A DNA stretch of 6,571 bases from Rhodocyclales bacterium (GTDB lineage Bacteria; Pseudomonadota; Gammaproteobacteria; Burkholderiales; Rhodocyclaceae): positions 1 to 6,571 of the forward strand of contig JAJTBM010000170.1 of NCBI GenBank assembly GCA_021286885.1. The letters are read 5' to 3'. The notes under the pieces were generated by a model, which worked only from the letters and a program-made list of their open reading frames with translations, did not search any database and was not told the origin of the DNA. Of this stretch, positions 1-6,476 are shown in pieces. The number at the start of each line of letters is the position of its first letter. The first letter of the stretch is position 1. A program made the translations under genes and the position numbers.

Positions 1-188
1 TCCAGTTGGGCCGGGTCGGCCAGATGGACGACGAGGGGGTGATCCGACGGGCGGCCCTTGGCGGCAAAGATCTTGGCCAGGGCCGCCGGATTGCGGGCGT
101 GGGCGCCGAGGCCATACACCGTTTCGGTGGGCAGGGCGACCAGTTCGCCCTGCTGCAGAAGTTGAACGGCGCGTTGAATCTCGCCCAT
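1..188 (-). CDS. tsaC: Threonylcarbamoyl-AMP synthase (TsaC/Sua5/YrdC family), N-terminal part, cut by window edge
   Basis: The 62 visible codons start at the ATG whose complement is at 186-188 and run off the left edge. Residues 18-28 read ALPTETVYGLG and residues 44-50 read KGRPSDH followed by PLVVH. Both are hallmarks of the YrdC/Sua5 fold that binds ATP, threonine and bicarbonate. The family makes L-threonylcarbamoyladenylate, the intermediate for t6A at position 37 of ANN-decoding tRNAs, in the cytoplasm. AGGA (complement at 197-200) lies 8 nt before the ATG and supports this start. The gene follows purK after 46 bp on the same strand, so cotranscription with purEK is likely. The truncation means I cannot tell a short TsaC from a longer Sua5 that carries an extra C-terminal domain. 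Confidence 0.9.
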   Translation of the reverse strand, partial: MGEIQRAVQLLQQGELVALPTETVYGLGAHARNPAALAKIFAAKGRPSDHPLVVHLADPAQL

Positions 189-223
189 GCCGGCTGTCCT
201 GTGAGCTATTGCGTGTTGCGTAT

Positions 224-254
224 GCGTACGGCGATCAGTCTTCGTCGCGTACGC
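224..254 (-). other. Stem-loop enclosing the purK stop codon
   Basis: On the coding (minus) strand the arm GCGTACGCGA is followed by a 10-nt loop and then by TCGC, one bulged C, and GTACGC. This gives 10 paired bases with one bulge (arms 245-254 and 224-234, loop 235-244). The purK TGA at 235-237 is inside the loop. There is no U-run after it, so it does not look like a standard intrinsic terminator. It could be a 3'-end stabiliser or processing element between purK and tsaC, or it could be chance. Confidence 0.4.
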
Positions 255-1401
255 CAATATCCCGGCGGGCACCGAGGGCGCGGGCGAGGACTTCCTTGGG
301 GCCGTTGCCGATCACGGTGAAGTGCCCCATCTTGCGCCCGTGGCGAGCCTCATGCTTGCCGTAGAGGTGCAGACGCAGGCCGGGGACGGCGTACAGCAGG
401 GCCCAATCGGGCTCCCGGTAGGTGCCGGCGGGGTCGCCGTTCTCAAACCACAGCTCGCCCAGCAGATTGACCATCACCGAGGGGCTGTGCTGGGTGGCGT
501 CGCCCAGGGGCAGGCCGCACAGGGCGCGCACCTGCTGCTCGTACTGGCTGGTCACGCAGGCGTCGATGGTGTGGTGGCCGCTGTTGTGGGGGCGCGGGGC
601 CATTTCATTCACCACCAGCTGGCCGTTGGTGACGAAAAACTCCACCGCCAGGGTGCCCACAAAACCGAGCTTCTCGGCGATGGTGGCGGCGCAGGCCTGG
701 GCCTGGGCAGCAAGCTGGGGATTAACCCAGGCGGGGGCGATGGATACGTCCAGAATGCCCCGGCTGTGCTGGTTCTCGACGGTGGGGAAAGGCACCACTT
801 CGCCGCTTGCGCTGCGGGCCAGCACCACCGAGACCTCGCAGTCGAGGGGCAGCATGGCTTCGAGCACGCAGGCTTCGCCCTTGAAGGCGCGGAAGGCGTC
901 GAGGGCTTCGGCGGCGCTCTTGACCCGGGCCTGGCCCTTGCCGTCGTAGCCGAAGCGGGCGACCTTAAGGATGGCGGGGAACAGGGCGGGATCAGCGGCG
1001 GCGATGTCGGCCTCGGCCAGGATCACCGCAAAGGCGCCGTGGGGCAGACCGTTGTCGCGCAGGAAAGACTTTTCTGCGATGCGGTTCTGGCAGACGGCCA
1101 CCGCTGCGGCACCGGGGCGCACCGGCACAGACTTGGCCAGGTATTCCAGGGTGGCGGCGGGGACGTTCTCGAACTCGGTGCTGACCGCTGCACAGGCCCG
1201 GGCCATCTCGTCGAGGGCGGCCTGGTCTTCGTAGCCCACGTTGAGGTGGCGGTCGGCGATCAGGCCGGCGGGGCTGTTGGGGTCCGGGTCTAGCACCCAG
1301 ACCTTGTAGCCCATCTCATGGGCGGCTGCGACAAAGAAGCGGCCCAGCTGGCCGCCGCCAAGCATGCCGAGGGTGGCGGGCGGGAGGATCATCGCGGTCA
1401 T
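235..1401 (-). CDS. purK: N5-carboxyaminoimidazole ribonucleotide synthase
   Basis: PurK uses ATP and bicarbonate to convert 5-aminoimidazole ribonucleotide to N5-CAIR in de novo purine synthesis, in the cytoplasm. The 388-residue protein has the expected length and ATP-grasp layout. The N-terminal GGGQLGR is at 15-21, the glycine-rich ATP loop (GYDGKGQ) is at 151-157, NEMAPRPHNSGHH is at 265-277, and the C-terminal YGKHEARHGRKMGH is at 347-360. The start used is the ATG complementary to 1399-1401. A second in-frame ATG three codons later (1390-1392) is equally plausible because neither has a strong Shine-Dalgarno sequence. It lies 36 bp downstream of purE and 46 bp upstream of tsaC, all on one strand. 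PurE, which uses its unstable product, is the adjacent gene. Confidence 0.97.
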   Translation of the reverse strand: MTAMILPPATLGMLGGGQLGRFFVAAAHEMGYKVWVLDPDPNSPAGLIADRHLNVGYEDQAALDEMARACAAVSTEFENVPAATLEYLAKSVPVRPGAAAVAVCQNRIAEKSFLRDNGLPHGAFAVILAEADIAAADPALFPAILKVARFGYDGKGQARVKSAAEALDAFRAFKGEACVLEAMLPLDCEVSVVLARSASGEVVPFPTVENQHSRGILDVSIAPAWVNPQLAAQAQACAATIAEKLGFVGTLAVEFFVTNGQLVVNEMAPRPHNSGHHTIDACVTSQYEQQVRALCGLPLGDATQHSPSVMVNLLGELWFENGDPAGTYREPDWALLYAVPGLRLHLYGKHEARHGRKMGHFTVIGNGPKEVLARALGARRDIGVRDED

Positions 1402-1416
1402 TCTGCGCTCGAAAAA

Positions 1417-1427
1417 GGTAGGAGGTC
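1417..1427 (-). repeat. 11-bp motif GACCTCCTACC, copy upstream of purK
   Basis: On the minus strand this reads GACCTCCTACC. It lies in the 36-bp purE-purK gap and ends 15 nt before the purK ATG. An identical copy lies 15 nt before the purE ATG (1972-1982). The CCTCCT core matches the anti-Shine-Dalgarno core of 16S rRNA. Its function is unknown. Confidence 0.45.
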
Positions 1428-1437
1428 TGACCTGGGA

Positions 1438-1956
1438 TCAGATCGGGTCGAGGGTCATGGCCAGCACGCTGGCGGTCTGGCTGGCGCGGAAGGCTTCCAG
1501 GCGTTCGGCCAGGGCGGCATCGGTGGAGGCCAGCAGGGCCACGGCGAACAGGCCTGCATTGGCGGCACCGGCTTCGCCAATGGCGAAGGTGGCCACCGGG
1601 ATGCCCTTGGGCATCTGGACGATGGAGAGCAGGGAATCCTTGCCGGAGAGGGCCTTGGACTGGACCGGAACACCCAGCACCGGCACGGTGGTCTTGGCGG
1701 CGATCATGCCCGGCAGGTGGGCTGCGCCCCCGGCACCGGCGATGATGGCGCGCAGGCCGCGCTCCTGGGCCTGTTCGGCGTATTCAAACATCAGGTCCGG
1801 GGTCCGGTGGGCGGACACCACGCGGGCCTCAAAGGGCACGCCAAATTCCTTCAGCACCCGGGCGGCCGCCTGCATGGTGGGCCAGTCGGAGTTGGAGCCC
1901 ATCACGATGCCGATCACGGGGGCTTCAGCAGGGGCGGAGGCGGAGGGAGTGTTCAT
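1438..1956 (-). CDS. purE: N5-carboxyaminoimidazole ribonucleotide mutase (class I PurE)
   Basis: PurE moves the carboxyl group of N5-CAIR to give 4-carboxy-AIR, the step after PurK. The 172-residue protein is of normal length for the bacterial class I enzyme, which forms an octamer in the cytoplasm. Visible motifs are GSNSDW at 20-25, SAHRTP at 48-53 with the catalytic-type His50, [11 protein letters not shown] at 74-84, and the C-terminal [10 protein letters not shown]. The first 12 residues, rich in Ala, Pro and Ser, are a non-conserved extension before the first strand (VIGIVMG). The start is the ATG complementary to 1954-1956, and the only Shine-Dalgarno candidate is a weak GAG. It is preceded by a 62-bp gap after folD that holds a GC hairpin and the 11-bp motif. 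The presence of PurK next to it supports the two-step bacterial route rather than a class II PurE that uses AIR directly. Confidence 0.97.
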   Translation of the reverse strand: MNTPSASAPAEAPVIGIVMGSNSDWPTMQAAARVLKEFGVPFEARVVSAHRTPDLMFEYAEQAQERGLRAIIAGAGGAAHLPGMIAAKTTVPVLGVPVQSKALSGKDSLLSIVQMPKGIPVATFAIGEAGAANAGLFAVALLASTDAALAERLEAFRASQTASVLAMTLDPI

Positions 1957-1971
1957 GGTTGGGTTTTCTCG

Positions 1972-1982
1972 GGTAGGAGGTC
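1972..1982 (-). repeat. 11-bp motif GACCTCCTACC, copy upstream of purE
   Basis: This is the second identical copy of the 11-mer seen before purK. It again ends exactly 15 nt before the start codon, here the purE ATG at 1956. It lies between the folD-purE hairpin and purE. The downstream 15-nt spacers of the two copies differ in sequence, so the shared block is confined to the motif. Confidence 0.45.
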
Positions 1983-1991
1983 GCAGCGGAC

Positions 1992-2009
1992 GGGGGCCAC
2001 GCGGCCCCC
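1992..2009 (-). terminator. GC hairpin in the folD-purE gap, terminator-like but without U-tract
   Basis: On the coding strand a perfect 7-bp stem, GGGGGCC paired with GGCCCCC, closes a 4-nt loop (GCGT) beginning 10 nt after the folD stop codon. The following bases are GC-rich, with no run of U, so efficient intrinsic termination is unlikely. It may attenuate transcription, act as a 3' stabiliser for folD mRNA, or mark a processing point between folD and purEK. Confidence 0.4.
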
Positions 2010-2018
2010 TGCCCTGCT

Positions 2019-2879
2019 TCAGCCCTTGCGGCGCAGGGCGCGGCGGGCGGATTCAACAGTGTTGGCGAGCAGCATGGTGATGGTCATGGGGCCCACACCG
2101 CCGGGAACGGGGGTGATGGCGCCGGCCACATCCTTGGCGGATTCGAAATCCACGTCGCCGCACAGCTTGCCGTCGGGGAGGCGGTTGATGCCCACGTCGA
2201 TCACCACGGCGCCGGGCTTGACCATGTCGCCGGTGACAAACTTGGGCTTGCCAATGGCGGCCACCAGGATGTCGGCGCGGCGGGTGTGGAAGTTCAGGTC
2301 GCGGGTGGCGGAGTGGCACACGGTGACGGTGGCGCCAGCGGCGGTCAGCAGCATGGCCATGGGCTTGCCCACGATGTTGGAGCGGCCAATCACCACGGCT
2401 TCGGCACCGCGCAGGCTGATGCCTTCGCTCTTGAACATTTCCATCACGCCGTTGGGGGTGCAGGGCACGAAGGCTTCCTGGCCCTGGGACAGGCGGCCCA
2501 CGTTCTCGGCGTGGAAACCGTCCACATCCTTCTCAACGGAGATGGCTTCAAGGACGGCCTTCTCGTCAAAGTGCTTGGGCAGGGGCAGTTGCACCAGGAT
2601 GCCGTGCACGCCGGCGTCGGCGTTGAGTTCGGCGATCTTGGCCAGCACTTCGGCGGGCTCGGCGTCGGCACCGTATTCGAACTTGAGGGACTTGATGCCG
2701 GCCTTCTCGCAGCCCGCCACCTTGTTGCGCACGTACACTGCCGAAGCCGGGTCGCTGCCCACCAGAATCACCGCCAGGCAGGGTTGTTCGCCCTGGACCG
2801 TGAGCTCAGCTGCCTGTGCAGCCAGTTCCCCGCGCAGCTTCGCGGACAGCGCGTTCCCATCAATAATCCGAGCCGTCAT
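2019..2879 (-). CDS. folD: Bifunctional methylenetetrahydrofolate dehydrogenase / methenyltetrahydrofolate cyclohydrolase
   Basis: FolD oxidises 5,10-methylene-THF to methenyl-THF, with NADP as the usual cofactor of bacterial FolD, and hydrolyses that to 10-formyl-THF, the formyl donor in purine and fMet-tRNA synthesis. The 286-residue protein has the family length. The substrate site shows Tyr49 and Lys53 in YVRNK, QLPLP at 97-101, and Asp120 in KDVDGFH. The nucleotide-binding part shows GRSNIVGKP at 165-173 and the C-terminal [10 protein letters not shown] at 257-266. The start is the ATG complementary to 2877-2879. GAGGGG (complement at 2888-2893), 8 nt upstream, is a good ribosome binding site. 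The gene lies 88 bp after the response regulator and 62 bp before purE. Its product feeds the same pathway as purE and purK. Confidence 0.97.
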   Translation of the reverse strand: MTARIIDGNALSAKLRGELAAQAAELTVQGEQPCLAVILVGSDPASAVYVRNKVAGCEKAGIKSLKFEYGADAEPAEVLAKIAELNADAGVHGILVQLPLPKHFDEKAVLEAISVEKDVDGFHAENVGRLSQGQEAFVPCTPNGVMEMFKSEGISLRGAEAVVIGRSNIVGKPMAMLLTAAGATVTVCHSATRDLNFHTRRADILVAAIGKPKFVTGDMVKPGAVVIDVGINRLPDGKLCGDVDFESAKDVAGAITPVPGGVGPMTITMLLANTVESARRALRRKG

Positions 2880-2890
2880 GGTTACCGCCC

Positions 2891-2907
2891 CTCAAGAAAA
2901 ACCTGAG
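2891..2907 (-). promoter_or_regulatory. Small leader hairpin overlapping the folD ribosome binding site
   Basis: In the folD leader the mRNA arms CUCAGG and CUUGAG can pair over six positions (one G-U) around a UUUUU loop. The last three bases of the 3' arm (GAG) are also the start of the folD Shine-Dalgarno sequence GAGGGG. The hairpin could therefore slightly mask translation initiation. It is short and weak, so this is a suggestion only. Confidence 0.25.
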
Positions 2908-2918
2908 AGTTTACCACG

Positions 2919-2947
2919 GCTTTAGACCGGATTGCGGGTGCAGACAA
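2919..2947 (-). promoter_or_regulatory. Possible sigma70-type promoter for folD
   Basis: On the minus strand TTGTCT (4 of 6 to TTGACA, complement at 2942-2947) is followed after 17 nt by TAAAGC (3 of 6 to TATAAT, complement at 2919-2924). The 88-bp gap between the response regulator and folD leaves room for an independent promoter. The match is modest. Confidence 0.25.
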
Positions 2948-2967
2948 TTTCGCCGGCCATGCCCGCC

Positions 2968-3612
2968 TCAGCCCCGGTTCACGCCTTCAATGGCCATCAC
3001 GCTCTGGACCAGCTCGGCCAGGGATTGGGCACCCATTTTTTCCATGACCCGGGCCCGGTGCACTTCCACCGTCTTGATGCTGATGCCGAGCACGTCGGCG
3101 ATCTGCTTGTTGAGCTTGCCCAGGATGATGAGATCGAGCACTTCGCGCTCCCGCTGGGTGAGCTGGCCCAGGCGGCGGGACACTTCGGCATCCTGGCGGC
3201 GGCGGGCGCGGTTCTCTTCTTCCTGGGCGAGGCACTGGCGCACCTGGCGCAGCAGGGCTTCGTCGTTGAAGGGCTTTTCGATGAAATCCACGGCGCCTTT
3301 CTTGAGCGCACTCACCGCCATGGGCACATCGCCGTGGCCGGTGATGAAGATCACCGGCAGGGTGCAGAAGCTGGCGCGCAGCCGATCATGGAGCTCCAGG
3401 CCGCTCATGCCACCGGGCATGCGCACGTCCAGCAGCAGACAGCCGGTCATGTCGGGACGAATCTCGGGCAGGAAGGCTTCCGCCGAAGGGTAGCCCTTTA
3501 CTTTGAAACCCTGGGATTCCAGCAGCCAGATCAGGGAGTCCCGCAGGGCTTCGTCGTCATCGACGAGGTAGATGATTTGTTCAGGCATCGCTGTCAGCAC
3601 TTGAGGATTCAT
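2968..3612 (-). CDS. FixJ-type response regulator, receiver plus LuxR-type HTH
   Basis: This is a two-component DNA-binding regulator, 214 residues long, typical of the FixJ/TtrR/NodW branch. The receiver domain (about 12-130) has the acidic cluster Asp18-Asp19-Asp20, the phospho-acceptor Asp62 in LLDVRMPGG, Thr91 in ITGHGD and Lys113 in EKPF. A glutamate- and arginine-rich linker leads to the LuxR/GerE helix-turn-helix: LTQREREVLDLI at 151-162 and NKQIADVLGISIKTVEVHR at 168-186. The start at 3612 has GGAG (3620-3623) 7 nt upstream, inside the kinase gene, giving a 32-bp overlap with the kinase end. A second ATG at 3588 overlaps the kinase stop by 8 bp and would remove eight non-conserved residues, which fits homologue length as well. 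Either arrangement implies translational coupling to the kinase, its likely partner. The target genes are unknown. Confidence 0.93.
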   Translation of the reverse strand: MNPQVLTAMPEQIIYLVDDDEALRDSLIWLLESQGFKVKGYPSAEAFLPEIRPDMTGCLLLDVRMPGGMSGLELHDRLRASFCTLPVIFITGHGDVPMAVSALKKGAVDFIEKPFNDEALLRQVRQCLAQEEENRARRRQDAEVSRRLGQLTQREREVLDLIILGKLNKQIADVLGISIKTVEVHRARVMEKMGAQSLAELVQSVMAIEGVNRG

Positions 3613-6358
3613 TCAGGTTCTCCAGGGGCAGGGTGAAGCGGAAGATACATCCGCCAGCGGGATTGGGGTCCACCCACAAGCGCCCCTCGTGAAATTCGAT
3701 GATGGACCGGCAGATGTTGAGGCCCATCCCCATCCCTTCGGATTTGGTGGTGTAGAACGGCGAAAACAGTTTGGCCCGGGCGTCTTCCGACAGGCCGTGG
3801 CCCCGGTCGGTGACGGAAACCTGCACCTGCCCTTCCGGGTTGAGGCCGGCTTCCACCAGCAATACCCGGGCTTCGGCGGGGGCGTCGCCCATGGCTTCGA
3901 TCCCGTTCTTGACCAGGTTGAGCACCACCTGTTCGATCATCACCCCGTCGGCAAACACCGGGGGCAGATCCAGGGGCACCTGGACTTCGACCCGGGCCCC
4001 GAGGCGGCGCACGTCCACCTCCATGAAGCCCACCGCGTCTTCCACCACCTCGGCCAGGCTCACCGGGTGGCGGCGCGGCTCGCTCTTTTTGACGAACTCC
4101 CGCACCCGCCGGATGATCTTGCCGGCCCGTTCGGCCTGGGCGCTGGCCTTTTGCATGGCGCCCAGGATGTCTTCGGTGCGGTATTCGCCGGATTTGAGCC
4201 GGTTCACGCAGCCCATGGCGTAGTTGGCAATGGCGCCCAGGGGCTGATTGAGCTCGTGGGCCAGGGTGGAGGCCATTTCGCCCATGGTGATGAGCCGGGA
4301 GGTGCGTTGCAGGCGCTCCTGCTGGGCACGGTTTTCTTCATCGACGCGCTTGCGGTCGGTCACGTCGGTGGCAATCGCCATGCGCACCACGCGTCCGTCC
4401 ACCCAGCGGATGGCCCGCTCGCGGATGTGATACCAGCGCTCCGAATGGTCGTTGCGCAGCTCGCCGTCGTACAGCTCCCGGGGCACATCGTCGGGGCTCA
4501 GGCGGCGCGGGTCCACGTCGTACCACAGGGTATTGGGCGGCGTGGGCAAGCCAAACTCGCCCACCCGGCGGCCCACCGCATCAAAGCCGTAAATGCTCTT
4601 GAAGGCCCGGTTGGCGAACAGGATTTCATCGCTCGCCGCATCGGCCACGTACACCGCCGCATCCAGCCCGTCCAGCACCACCACAAACCGCTCATGGGCC
4701 ACCTGGAGCTGGGCGCGGATGCGCTTGGGCTCGGTGATGTCGGTGACGGAGGCCATCCAGCCAGTCTGGCGCCCGGCGGCGTCGATCAGGGGGGAGATGT
4801 AGAAACGGGCGTCCATGCGCTCCCCGTTCTTGCGCCGGATGCGCTTCTCGAAGCCGGTGGACGGCGCATTGCCCGCCAGGGTGAGGGCCAGGGTCTGCTG
4901 CAGGGCCTCCCGGTTGTCCCGGGGCCAGTAGGGGAAAGGTGCCTGGCTGCCCACCAGCTCTTCCTGGCTCCAGCCGGTCATGCTGCAGAAGGCGGGGTTG
5001 ACGTAGGTGATACGCCCGGTGAGATCAATGGCGCGCAGCCCGGTGATGAGGGATTCTTCCATCGACTTGCGGAAGGCGTACTCGGCGCGCAGGGCCTCTT
5101 CGGCGGATTTGCGCCCGGTGATGTCGTGGGCCACCGCGTACATGAGCTTCTCTTCGCGCACCGAGTTCACGCTCCAGACCAGCCATTTGTAGCTCCCGTC
5201 AGCGCACAGGCAGCGGGTTTCAAAGGTGGCCGGGGCGCCGGAGGCGAGGCCGCGCAGCTCGTCGATGGTGGCGGCCACGTCTTCGGGGTGGAGAAAATCC
5301 ACGATGGGCCGGCCCGGCAGTTCTTCGGGCGGATAGCCCAGAATGCGCTCAAAGGCCGGGTTGCAGCGGCGGAACACCCCATCCAGGCTCAGAATGGCGA
5401 GCATGTCCAGCGACAGGTTGAAAAGCTGATCCCGCTCCCGCTCCACCCGCACCCGGCGCTGCATGTGGGCGCGCACCAGCCACAAGCTCCACAGCACAAA
5501 CAGGGACAGCCCCGCGATCAGCGCCAAGGGCAGGAGGCGCATCAGCGGGCTCTCGGTCTGGTAGGCGGTGGCCACCAGACGCAGCCCGTTGCCGGGGGGC
5601 TCCAGCTGCACCGCATGGCTCAGGTTCTCGTCCACCGTGTTGACCGCCGAATTGATGGCCAGCACCTCGCCCCGGGGCTGGGTGAAGGTGAGCCGATATT
5701 TTTCGGCAAACCAGGTGGGGACCAGATGGGTCATCATCCGGTCGAGGGAATACACCGCCACCATCGCACCGATGGTGCTGCGCCCTTGCTGGATGGGCAC
5801 ATACACCTCCAGCACCGGGGTCGCCCGCCCATTCACATAGGCCTCTCCATACACCGGGCGCCCCTGGCTGCGGGCCCGGGCGAGCACCACCGCCTGAACG
5901 CCCGACAGCGGGTCGCCCACCAGCCAGTCGGTGGTGTCAAACGGGGCCGTCCAGTGCACCCGCTGATCAGCGGCCACCCAGGCCACATTGATCAGTTCGG
6001 GGTTGTTGGCGATGTGCTGGCTGGCGCGGATCTGGAAGGCGTCCCGATCCAGGTCGCCGCCCGCCATTTCCCGGGCCAGCTGGGCGAGGAACTCTTCGGT
6101 GCCCTGCATGTGCAGGCGCATGGTCTGCTCGGCCCATTGCACATCCCGGGCCAGGGCATTGCGCTGGGCTTCGGCATCCTGGCGCTGGAGCACCCAAGCC
6201 AGGGTGAGCATGGTGAAGGCGAACAGGAGCACGGCCCCATAGGGCACGATCCAGTACCAGGCGGAACGAACACGGGAAACCACGGGGGCAGGCGCTACGG
6301 ATGTATCAGTTTTTGGCATTTGGCGCCCATCGTGCAAGGGCCGGGCTCTCCCGGGCAT
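3581..6358 (-). CDS. Membrane-bound PAS-domain sensor histidine kinase, FixL/TtrS-like
   Basis: This large sensor kinase is 925 residues from the ATG at 6358 and probably phosphorylates the overlapping response regulator. Numbering from that start: TM helix about 36-57; an extracytoplasmic segment about 58-271, possibly CHASE/Cache-like (not securely identified); TM helix about 272-296; PAS about 313-418; PAS about 434-545; a more divergent PAS about 556-669. The HisKA H-box LAHELNQPLGAIANY has His701. The ATPase domain shows the N-box (VVLNLVKNGIEAM, about 811-823), G1 (DRGHGL, 851-856) and F/G2 (FSPFYTTKSEGMGMGLNI, about 865-882). All catalytic motifs look intact. The start is uncertain. 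TTG at 6379 has no Shine-Dalgarno sequence, ATG at 6358 has a weak AGGG 9 nt upstream, and ATG at 6319 also leaves the first TM helix whole. The signal sensed is unknown. No FixL-type haem site was identified. Confidence 0.92.
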   Translation of the reverse strand: MPGRARPLHDGRQMPKTDTSVAPAPVVSRVRSAWYWIVPYGAVLLFAFTMLTLAWVLQRQDAEAQRNALARDVQWAEQTMRLHMQGTEEFLAQLAREMAGGDLDRDAFQIRASQHIANNPELINVAWVAADQRVHWTAPFDTTDWLVGDPLSGVQAVVLARARSQGRPVYGEAYVNGRATPVLEVYVPIQQGRSTIGAMVAVYSLDRMMTHLVPTWFAEKYRLTFTQPRGEVLAINSAVNTVDENLSHAVQLEPPGNGLRLVATAYQTESPLMRLLPLALIAGLSLFVLWSLWLVRAHMQRRVRVERERDQLFNLSLDMLAILSLDGVFRRCNPAFERILGYPPEELPGRPIVDFLHPEDVAATIDELRGLASGAPATFETRCLCADGSYKWLVWSVNSVREEKLMYAVAHDITGRKSAEEALRAEYAFRKSMEESLITGLRAIDLTGRITYVNPAFCSMTGWSQEELVGSQAPFPYWPRDNREALQQTLALTLAGNAPSTGFEKRIRRKNGERMDARFYISPLIDAAGRQTGWMASVTDITEPKRIRAQLQVAHERFVVVLDGLDAAVYVADAASDEILFANRAFKSIYGFDAVGRRVGEFGLPTPPNTLWYDVDPRRLSPDDVPRELYDGELRNDHSERWYHIRERAIRWVDGRVVRMAIATDVTDRKRVDEENRAQQERLQRTSRLITMGEMASTLAHELNQPLGAIANYAMGCVNRLKSGEYRTEDILGAMQKASAQAERAGKIIRRVREFVKKSEPRRHPVSLAEVVEDAVGFMEVDVRRLGARVEVQVPLDLPPVFADGVMIEQVVLNLVKNGIEAMGDAPAEARVLLVEAGLNPEGQVQVSVTDRGHGLSEDARAKLFSPFYTTKSEGMGMGLNICRSIIEFHEGRLWVDPNPAGGCIFRFTLPLENLNESSSADSDA

Positions 6359-6419
6359 CGGGGATTTCCCTAGGGTCAAGACTCGGGTAGTGTCTCACAC
6401 CCGGAATACATCTCATTTT

Positions 6420-6448
6420 TTGACAGGGAACGGGAGCACGCCTTCAGT
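6420..6448 (+). promoter_or_regulatory. Candidate sigma70 promoter for the divergent exported-protein gene
   Basis: A perfect -35 hexamer TTGACA at 6420-6425 is followed, after a 17-nt spacer, by TTCAGT at 6443-6448 (3 of 6 to TATAAT). Initiation would fall about 20 nt before the ATG at 6477. The -35 is strong and the -10 weak, which would suit a promoter that needs an activator, perhaps the neighbouring FixJ-type regulator. The region from 6380 to 6476 also holds a short dyad, GTGT-CTC-ACAC, at 6390-6400. I found no convincing promoter for the kinase in it. Confidence 0.35.
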
Positions 6449-6476
6449 ACCGCCCCCTCTTTGCCGAAACACCTTC

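Noticed and set aside
322..1293. A 323-codon plus-strand open frame inside purK
   Set aside because: It is Gly/His/Val-rich with no motif and is wholly antisense to a well-conserved purK.
1318..2925. A 535-codon plus-strand open frame across purE and folD
   Set aside because: It has low-complexity composition and no family motifs, and it crosses two clear minus-strand genes and their gap. A chance open frame in GC-rich DNA explains it.
3689..6373. An 894-codon open frame on the plus strand, antisense to the sensor kinase
   Set aside because: It is a shadow of GC-rich codon bias. The translation is rich in His, Gly and Gln with no recognisable motif, while the opposite strand carries intact kinase motifs over the whole length.
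1968..6390. CTCGGGTAG shared by the purE leader (1968-1976) and the kinase upstream region (6382-6390)
   Set aside because: It is only nine bases, with no shared position relative to start codons; likely chance in GC-rich DNA.
6390..6400. Dyad GTGT-CTC-ACAC in the divergent control region, considered as a regulator operator
   Set aside because: The half-sites are only 4 bp, no second copy was seen in the window, and it does not match an operator I know for this regulator family.
6377..6403. TTGACC and GTATTC-like hexamers considered as a kinase promoter
   Set aside because: No pair of -35 and -10 hexamers with 16-18 nt spacing and good matches could be assembled on the minus strand.
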